Positions 56,601 to 64,000 of a stretch of 64,000 nt of DNA are shown piece by piece. The DNA lies in assembly GCF_035582795.1 (NCBI RefSeq), contig NC_134373.1, positions 26,320,501 through 26,384,500 on the forward strand. Reading direction: 5' to 3'. Made by a program: the position numbers and the translations under genes. Each line of letters opens with the position of its first letter. The stretch's first letter is position 1. Below the pieces are notes generated by a model. The model worked only from the letters and a program-made list of their open reading frames with translations, was not told where the DNA came from and ran no database searches. Source of the stretch: Mycteria americana (lineage: Eukaryota; Chordata; Aves; Ciconiiformes; Ciconiidae).

Positions 56601-59600
56601 CTGGGCCAAGGGGGAAGCCCGCAGTGCCCTTTGCTTCAGTGCACAGTGACCGGCCCCAGCACGAGGAGGGGAAGGAGGGAGAGCCAGATTTTGTGCCGTT
56701 GCTTCACACGTGAATAAATAAATAGCTGGAGTTCGCCAGCCTCTCTCCCTCTGTTGGACAAGAGCAGCTTGATCAGCCCTGGCTTTGCTACGGCTGAACA
56801 GACAAGAGGTTTTGGGGCATTTTCTCCAGCAGATCCGTGCCATCAAACGGGGCACATGGGCGAGCACCCCAAAGCACAGATCCCGGGCAGGGGCTCTGCC
56901 AGCTCCCTGCCTGCACTGCGGAGTCATGAGAGGTGAGAGTACAACCGCTCGCCGTCGCCCGTCCTGGGCGATGCTCCCCATCACGCATGTCTCCTCAGTG
57001 GTTCGCTGCCTCCCGCCGAGCAAACACTATGATCTTATTAAAGGGAAATGAAACGCAGCTTGGAAACCTGCATTTAAAGTCACGCTGCTCTTTTGTGTGT
57101 TAATTTGACACTGGTGCATTTAAAAAATTAACGAGGCGCTGCTTAAAAGCCAGCGGGAGCCTCTCCCAGCTTCCCCTCGGTGTGGGACAAGCTTGCTCTC
57201 AGCCTGCCTCTTTCCATGCACAAGTTGAACAACATTTTTCAGCGGGCAGGTAATGGGGCTGCTGGTGCGTACGCTGCGCAGCCTCCCTGGGGAGAGCACT
57301 GGCAGGCAGCGCCTGCAACACACCCACATCTCTGTTAGAGCAGGACAGCCCAAATCTGGGGAACTTCAGCCCCCAGGTGAGCGATGCAGGATGAACCACC
57401 AGCACAGGAAGGTCTCCAGGATTCCCAAATCCACCCCATATCAGTTCTCCGTCCCCACAATCTGGGCCAGCTCCAGCCCTTCATGAGCCAAGGCCAGGTA
57501 CAGCCCAAGAGCAGGGACCTGTTGCTGCCACCCAGCTCTGCACAGCCGGTGCCTGGGACAGCGGCAGCAAACCCTCCACCCGGCGCGACACTCTCCTCTC
57601 GGCCCTGCCTTTCCGTTAGCCTCTTTCTCACACATTTCCCCAGCCTAACAAATAATTTCCCATGCAGCATCTCCTTACAAATCCCTTCTGGAGCCCAGAC
57701 AGAAGCTCTACCCCACCCACTCGGTCTAGCAAGCCCATCTCCTTACAGGTAAAGAGGCTGGGTTCGTTTGGTGCCCTCCATGGCTGGGAAATGCTTGGAA
57801 TCAAGCCTCAGCCCTCCTCCTTCCTCCGCTGCCCTCCAGCCACACTCGAGCTGGTGGATGAGGCACGGGTCCTTGTCCCTGGAGCTGCATCCCCCAGGCT
57901 GTGGGCAGGGGACAGGCTGGTCCCCAGGCCTTGACATCCCTGTGCTCTGGGAGTCTTGTCTCCATCTCATTGTGGTCATTCCCCCACTCAGCATCACTCT
58001 GCCTGGCCCCGCTGCTCCTCCCTGCCTTCTCCCCTCCTTCCCTCGCCCGCTCTTATGGGGAGCTGTGAGCAATGGGGAGGAGGGGGCCAGGGCAGCACCG
58101 GGACCACAGCAGCCATGCCAGCGTGGTTTTTCTTGGAGGTTCAGTTTACATTCCTCGCTCTACCCGGGCCACACCAGAGCCCAGAGGATTGCAGCAAAGC
58201 AGCGAGCAACATGGCTGCAGGCGACAACCACTGGCCTCGTGGGCTCAGCGAGGGTGGGAGCTTCCAGGAACCGCAGCTGAGTGCGGCATGCGGCAGCCGG
58301 CCCCAAGCCCTTTGGAGGGAGGCTCTCCAGCTGCCCCAGCCACCTAAGACCTCAGTGGTGATGTCTGAGTCACCAGATCCCTCCAGAGATCACAGAAGAG
58401 GTTGTAGCCGCGGGAGGTGTGAGGGGAAGTATTGCATCCTTCAGGGAAGAGGGAATGGAGGACACCACCCCAACACCACCGCTGGCATCCAGCCTGCCGT
58501 GTACTTAAAGGACCGTGCTGGACAAGGAGGATGGATCTGAAATCTCAGCCCCAGGTCGGATCCCAAAGCAGCTTTCTTAGCAGGGGGAAATTTCCCCTGT
58601 CAAGGTGCACCCAGGAGATGGGGGGGGGCATTCAGCAGGACCCCAAGCCCCAGCTGGCACTGGCTCTGCCACGGATGCTGCAGTTTCTCCATCTCTCATG
58701 TGGATGCGGGACCAAGGCAATGGACCTGGCTCAGGCACGGCTGTGGGCCCCATGTTCCGCTGGGACAGGGAGAGCTGGAGTCATGGCCTTCCTCCCACAA
58801 CTCACCATCGCACCCGGGCAGCGACGCCCTCCCAGCACCCACCGCTGCGGCACCCAGGTGGCACTGAGGGAGCAGGCGGGACAGCCCGGTCCGGGCGCAC
58901 CCCAGGGTGCCTCAGGGATGCTCAGCCACCCCCGCCATGGGAAGCACCCCCCCATAACGCCAGCAGCACTTCGCCCCGGCCCCGCTGGCTGGCGAGGCGG
59001 AGGAGAGCTTCTCCCGCCGCAGCCAGTCCCGACACGCTGCCTCTCCCCCAGCCCCGCTCCCTCCCCTCCCCTCTCCCTAATTAAACTGCAGGTGAACCTG
59101 CCAGGGTCTGGCCCGGCGCCAGGTGCTAAACGCCTCCCTGCAGATCCCGACTTGCCTCCCTGCACCTCCTTGAGTGTGCCGGGGACAGCCCGCAGCCCTT
59201 GCTCCCCGTCCGCCCACGGCGCTCCGAGCCAGCAGCCCTCGCTGCTCTGCAGGCTGCGGGGAGCCGGGCTCAGCCCCGCACCTCCGGGGACGCTGCCCTG
59301 TCCCCGGGGTCTCACTTGCCACCATCAGTTGGGGGAAGGTCCAGAGGATGGGGGCACCCACAGGGATGCAGCCGAGCATCCGAAGCACCCGTGTGCACTT
59401 CGGGGCCAGGGGGGCAAAGCCCTTGGCTCGCCTGGGGGTAATGAAAACCCTGCCAGCAGCCCAGCTGCAGCTGCGCGGGGCCAGGCGCTGTGGTCTGCGG
59501 GCACCGGAGCTTGGCTGGGGCTCTGCAGAGCCAGGCGCCAGGGTCCTGAGCTCGGCAGCATCTCCCTGGATAGCCATAACAGCACCTGCCTCCCTTCCTG

Positions 59601-62600
59601 CATGGCAAAGCCTCCCCAAGCTCCGGCTGGCAGCTGGCTGCGCCCCAGCACCTGGCGTCTCTAGCCTTGCAAGGAGTTCCCCCCTCCTTGCAGTATGAAG
59701 TCAAGGTTTGGCCGTGGCCACGCAGACCCCTTGGCACCAGGGAGCCCTTCTAAGGAGGGCACGGGGCATGCAAGCATCACCCGTCCCTCCAAAGGCTGCA
59801 GGAGGAACAGCTGGACGCTGCACTCCAGAGTCATGTCCCCTCCAGCCACGCACCCTCGGGAGCCTTCAAGGACACCCAGCCCCTCCGTGGGGGTCCCATT
59901 TCTTTCAGAGCTCAGGGTTGGGATGAGCAAAGGGGAATGCTCAGGGAAGAGGGATCTCTCAGCACACCTCAAACAGCCCCCACCCGGCAGCCGGACAGTC
60001 CCAGCCCTGCTAGCATTGCACCCACCCAGGGGTGCACACATATCAGACAAGGACAAGGGCTCGGTGACCCACTGCCATCCACAGCTTCGTTTTCGGCACG
60101 CATCCAAGCATGGTTCAGCCCAGCCAAGCCACACAGTGCCCGGCAGCCCGTGGATGCTACGGGGGGACCACGTACCGAGGGCAACAGGCCACCCTCTCCA
60201 GTGAGGTGGACACAATCATGCCGCTCACCCTCGGAGCAGGGGCAAGGGGACCTGTCTCAGTTACTGGTGCAGATGCAGCCACCTGCCTCCACCTCACTGC
60301 TTCATCCTCCTACATATGCCCCTGGGGCCAGGAGAGGATGTCTCTGCCAGCACTTGGAGGGAGAAGGAGGGACAGCAGAGAGGGATGGGACCAGGGACAG
60401 GACTGGAGGGTGCTAGCAGAGGTGACAGTACCAGGGAATGGGCGGGAGGGTGGTGAGGACGTAGGCAGCCAGCTGAGGAGCCAGGGAGGACAGGAGGAGG
60501 ATTTGCAATGGCAATGCTGAGCCTGGATGCACATGGAGGGGACGTGGGCCAAGGAGGACGGGGGGTGTAGGTGGCACTGGAGGTTCAATGAGGGGTACAA
60601 GGGACACCCCACACCCTAAGGGTGCAGCATCAAAAGACAAAACCAGAAAAACCCACAGCCCATGGGGGTGTCAAAAAAAAATAAGGGATCTGTGAGAGCA
60701 GGGGTGGTAAATCCCTGGGTACCCTCTCTGCTCACCCTCCACTAACCTGTTGTGCCTCACAGCTGCTGTGCCCTGCACCCCAGGGACGACCGCATCTCCC
60801 TGCCGCATCCGGCAGGCCTGTGCTCTGCCCAGGATGCTGTCAGGATCCCTGTCCCCAGCAAAGCTGCCCAGAAGCGCCGCCAGATTCCCAGCCCTGCCCG
60901 ATTTGAAGCCTCCCTGCTCCTTCCTGGCTCCCCAGGACTTGCACTCAAACTTCTGGGATCAGATCAGCGGGATGGGGAGACAGGCACTCATTTGCCACTG
61001 TCCCCTGCTCTGTCCCCAGAGGATGAGCCCCCTGGCTCCACCAAGTGCCGGGATGCCGGGCAGAGCATGGGACAGGCACCGGCACTGCACCCCGGACGGC
61101 TCACGCCCATGCTGGGGAAGATGTGAGAGATGCAGGAGGACGGGGCAGAGGTGGGGAGCGGAGCCAAGCAGGGAGAGCGGGAGGCAGAAGCCAGCTACAA
61201 ATAATTTAAAGTGAGATTCATGCATGGCTGAACTGATGGCAGAAGAAGTGGGAAAAGGAATGAAAGATTAAAGGGGTCTGTCACTTCGGGTTACAAACAA
61301 TGATCCTACAAGCACGTTGCGTTCCCAGGCACGGCAAGGATGGGGCAGGGCGCAGAGCAGAGACCTGGTCCCCGGGGGTCAGATGCATTAATGCCTGCGG
61401 CACGGAGCCTGCACCCCTCGCTTCCACCGCTCGCCTCTCCTCTGGCTCTGGGCTTGGGAGATGCACCCAGCATCCCTGCTCTGATGGCTGTGTCCGTAAC
61501 AGCTGCGAGGCGGAGCTCAGAGCTCCAGCTCCGTTATTGAGGGACACGAGTGGGCTGGAAGCAGGCCAGGGCACCAGCCTCAAGGCTTGTTCCACACCAG
61601 AACAGCTCCAAGCAACTGCAGGGGATGGCCTGGGTGCCTGAGGTTCATCTTGCACCCTCTGCTACCAAAACAGGAGTGCCATGAGGTGCCCGTCTGCTCT
61701 GCTGCTCCAGCCCTACCTCCATCCTTCCCTGGTGCTGGCTGCTGGGTCTCCATCCCAGGGAATGGGATCCCACCGGCGCTGGGAGCCTGGGCTGAGTCTT
61801 GCCCAACAGCCCAGGACTGGGGCAAGAGTCCAGGAGCTGCGGGAGTCCCCACACCCATCGGTCACAGCCCTGACAGTGGGAAGGGCTGGGTGGCACCTGA
61901 GACACAAGTGAGCTTCAAGTCACCGGCCACCACCAGACCTGGTGGGCTGAGGGAGGGATGCAGAAGGTCAATGCTCTCTGCTGCTGGAGCTTCTCACCCA
62001 GCCTGGTGGGACCTGGAGCAGGGAAGCTCGCCTGGGTGTGTGAGTGACTTGAGCCAGCAAGTCGGTGTCTCCTGCCGCCCGAGGAGACTAGAAGTGAACC
62101 GCATTCCTCAGAGGACCTGGAAATACCTCGATGCTTATCAGGGCTGACGGTCCCCACCCTCCCTGCCAGGCCCTAACCTGGGCGCTGCTCGCGGAGGGAA
62201 GAGACGCTGCCCTTCTCCAGGCACCGGCGGCCGCTCCACAGCGGGACCGCAGCCCTGATGCAACACATGCTCCAAGGTGGCATCTGCTCCAGCAAGGCTT
62301 TGCCCATCTGCCCTGGACATGAGGGACCTCCTGGCACCGAAATGCTTCTGTGCTCCCCTCTCCAGCCATCACCCCACCTGCTACGGCTGCCTGGGGGCTC
62401 CTGCGACCGCGTCCCCTCAAAGGCATGCTGCCAGCCTCTCCTCTGTGAGACTCTCCTCGCAGTCCCAGGGAGAGATGTTGCAGGGTGTGGAAGGATGTTT
62501 GGGGAAGGGGGGACAGAGGCACCTCTCTGCTGGGCACCAGGCTAGGAGGCTCCCAAAGCGGGTAGGTGAGCAGCATCTTTGGTAGTTTTCTCCTTCCTCA

Positions 62601-63933
62601 GGAGCTGGAGGAGCGATGTGTTTGCTGGGCACCTTGCCTGCCCTCAGCACCCTGCCTGCCTGCCACTGGCACCACATACATAGTTCTCTCCTGCCCACAG
62701 CCTGGGGCAACAGGACCTTTGGTGTGTGCCAAGGCCCAGGCTTCAAGAAGGGTACTTAGATGAGAAGATACATTCAAGTCCTACAGAAGGTCCCATCAGG
62801 TCACAACCCTGATCTGCACTGTGCAGGGCAGCCCCTCTGCACCCCCAGAGTCCGCTCCTGAGGGAAAGAGTATCAATTGGCGGGGCTCTGATGGACACAG
62901 AGCTGGCCATGCCTGTGAGGGAGACAAGGAGAGCCTGGCACCGGGGCTTGGCAGACCATGGAGGGCTAGGAGAGCTCTCCCAGCAGCGCAGGTGGGTGCT
63001 CTGTGGGCAGGCGAGGTCCCAGGACAGCCTGTCTCCCTGTCCCCCCGTGCCACCATGCTCCAGGGTCCCACAAAACAGAGAGCACTCAGCTCTCTGCACT
63101 GGGGAGCCAAACACAAAGGCAGGACACGAGTGTGGTGGGCTCACAGAGCTATGTCCTGTTAGCTAGGGGCGTTTCTGCTCACCATGATGTACTTAAACAC
63201 CATCCCAGAGCAGGAATGAGCCAAGATGCTCACTGCATCCAACAAACCAAATCCCAGAGCACAGCATCCACCTTCAGACCCACCAACTGTGCTGCCCACC
63301 CATGGCACCGCTCCAAACACCAGCCTACACCACATGGGGGGAAGATGCCAGAAAGCAGTGGGGCCTGGAAGGAGCCTTGGGAGCAGCTGGGGCTGGGCAG
63401 GGGAGGAGCAGCTCAGGACAAGGGCCAGCGTAGGTACAAAGGTGCACGGAGAAGAGCCCAGCTTTGCCACAGCGCAGTGCTGCTTGGTCTGAGAGACCCT
63501 GGGGTTTCTCAGGCTAGGTCTGCCTTTATCCATGGGGATGCTGAAGAGCTGGCCTGGTCCCCTGGGCCAGGGAAGAGCTGTGCAGGGGCCCATGGGGAGC
63601 GCATGAGGGCTCCTGAGAGCAGGGGCTGGGCAGAGGAAGAGGAAGAGGAGGGACACCGTCCAGCCCTTACCTCTGCTGAAGATGATGCTCTCATAGGGGA
63701 TCTTGTTCTTGGTCTCGAGGCTGGAGCAGTTCCAGCGCTGGTCCCGGAACTGGTGCTGGCACTCGTGGATGGCGATCTGGATGCCCTGGATGGCCGAGGC
63801 GGTGACGTCGGGGTGGCGCACGCACACCTCCAGCTGCCGCCGCGTCAGCCCCGGCAGGGTCAGGCACACCGTGTTGGCATTCAGCACCGGCTCTGACGGC
63901 AGCTTCAGGCCCAGGATCTCATTGGAGCAAGAG
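50135..63933 (-). CDS. WNT10A: WNT10A secreted signalling protein, coding exons 2-4 (exon 1 outside the window)
   Basis: Lipid-modified secreted ligand of Frizzled/LRP receptors in the beta-catenin pathway, important in teeth, hair, feather and other skin appendages. The exons join as 63933-63671, 55755-55379 and 50602-50135; all junctions keep frame. Hallmarks: [43 protein letters not shown] (N-glycosylation sequon NCS), [37 protein letters not shown], the [17 protein letters not shown] motif with the acylated serine, and the cysteine-rich end CCGRGHN...[25 protein letters not shown], the [12 protein letters not shown] context and the end match WNT10A rather than WNT6 or WNT10B. The linker before [14 protein letters not shown] is shorter than human. 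The signal peptide and exon 1 are off the right edge. Confidence 0.95.
52903..52952. repeat. 16-bp tandem repeat merging into a 15-bp palindrome
   Basis: CAGTCTTGAGTTGGAA occurs twice end to end (52903-52918, 52919-52934). The second copy then forms a hairpin: arm GTCTTGAGTTGGAAT (52921-52935), loop CT, arm ATTCCAACCCAAGAC (52938-52952), with one mismatch in 15. It starts about 90 bp past the Pol III terminator of the neighbouring tRNA gene, on its downstream side. Confidence 0.88.
53040..53046 (-). terminator. Pol III terminator T7 of the tRNA gene
   Basis: Seven A on the + strand, i.e. T7 in the tRNA sense, seven bases after the discriminator base. Ample for Pol III termination, which needs four or more T. 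Confidence 0.85.
53054..53126 (-). tRNA. tRNA-Val with anticodon GAC
   Basis: A complete 73-base cloverleaf on the minus strand. Acceptor arms GTTTCTG/CAGAAAC pair perfectly with discriminator A. The D arm GTGTAGTGGTTATCAC contains an A box (TAGTGTAGTGG). Anticodon arm: TTCGC, loop CTGACAC, GCGGA (one U-G pair). Variable AGGTC. T arm: CCTGG, TTCGAAA, CCAGG, with B box GGTTCGAAACC. The body matches vertebrate tRNA-Val (AAC/CAC isoacceptors); relative to these, changes in the acceptor and T stems are compensated on both strands, so the fold is preserved. Position 34 is G instead of A or C, giving GAC. No intron and no 3' CCA, as normal for nuclear genes. Host: WNT10A intron 3, sense direction. 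Confidence 0.9.
55379..55755 (-). CDS. WNT10A: WNT10A exon 3
   Basis: The acceptor TTGCAG ends at 55756 and the donor GTGAGC begins at 55378. Its 377 bases complete the Gly codon split with exon 2 and run from [14 protein letters not shown] to [11 protein letters not shown]. Confidence 0.95.
56545..57170. promoter_or_regulatory. WNT10A: Candidate intronic enhancer region of WNT10A
   Basis: AT-rich blocks inside a GC-rich intron: TTTTATTTTAAATGCAAAGT with an octamer-like ATGCAAAG (56572-56579), an E-box CACGTG next to AATAAATAAATA (about 56707-56722), AAAGGGAAATGAAACGC (about 57040), and GTTAATTT (57099-57106) facing AAATTAAC (57125-57132) with 18 bp between. TTTAAAG and ATTTAAAA words add further homeodomain/SRY-like cores. 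It is the most marked compositional island in the gene. Confidence 0.45.
61195..61330. promoter_or_regulatory. WNT10A: Second candidate intronic enhancer of WNT10A
   Basis: TACAAATAATTTAAAGTGAG, TTCATGCATGGC, GGAATGAAAGATTAAAGGGG and TTACAAACAATGATCC occur within 130 bp. ACAATG is a SOX-type core and GGAATG a TEAD core. Function inferred. Confidence 0.35.
63671..63933 (-). CDS. WNT10A: WNT10A exon 2
   Basis: The acceptor CTCCCAG ends at 63934 and the donor GTAAGG begins at 63670. The first base completes a codon from exon 1; then [20 protein letters not shown] through [10 protein letters not shown] plus one base. Confidence 0.94.
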
Positions 63934-64000
63934 CTGGGAGGGAAAGGGAAACCCGTGAGCTTGGAGCAAGCAATGTGCCAATAGCTCGCTTCCCCTTCGG

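Larger units (their letters stand above)
55756..63670 (-). other. WNT10A: WNT10A intron 2
   Basis: About 7.9 kb with no further exon supported. Two AT-rich, motif-dense islands stand out (56545-57170 and 61195-61330, listed separately). The rest is GC-rich unique DNA with small simple runs. Confidence 0.8.

Overview
The window is vertebrate, most probably sauropsid and best read as a bird. It carries, in order, CRYBA2 (last two coding exons, +), FEV (complete, three exons, +), CDK5R2 (complete, single exon, -) and WNT10A (coding exons 2 to 4, -; exon 1 lies past the right edge). This is the human 2q35 order WNT10A-CDK5R2-FEV-CRYBA2 in reverse. About 64 kb holds what I recall as roughly 100 kb in human, interspersed repeats are almost absent, and there are many G/C homopolymers and CpG-dense promoters. 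That suits a compact, GC-rich avian chromosome, but I cannot name the species. I saw no endogenous retrovirus, LTR element or intact transposon; one MIR-like SINE relic is the only interspersed repeat I half trust.

Layout. 1-916: end of CRYBA2, a lens beta-crystallin. 917-5125: intergenic DNA leading into the FEV promoter. 5126-10410: FEV, the ETS factor of serotonergic neurons; intron 1 is filled by a degenerate CCATCCTT-type tract. 10411-17270: intergenic space between the convergent FEV and CDK5R2, with two homeodomain/POU-like elements, a CRE and an unexplained A15 tract. 17270-19156: CDK5R2 (p39, neuronal CDK5 activator), with a CpG-dense promoter up to about 19560. 19560-49450: about 30 kb with no gene I can support. 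It has two orphan CpG-dense patches, each with a CTCF-like core in divergent orientation, and several AT-richer islands packed with developmental transcription-factor motifs. 49450-64000: WNT10A, with a tRNA-Val gene on the same strand inside intron 3.

The protein genes are developmental or tissue-specific regulators rather than an operon-like unit; what they share is a conserved regulatory neighbourhood. The most unusual feature is the tRNA gene: cloverleaf, internal promoter boxes and Pol III terminator all look intact, but its anticodon is GAC, whereas eukaryotes normally decode GUY valine codons with an A34 (inosine) tRNA. It was read directly from the sequence. Calls about enhancers, insulators and open frames without homology are inference.
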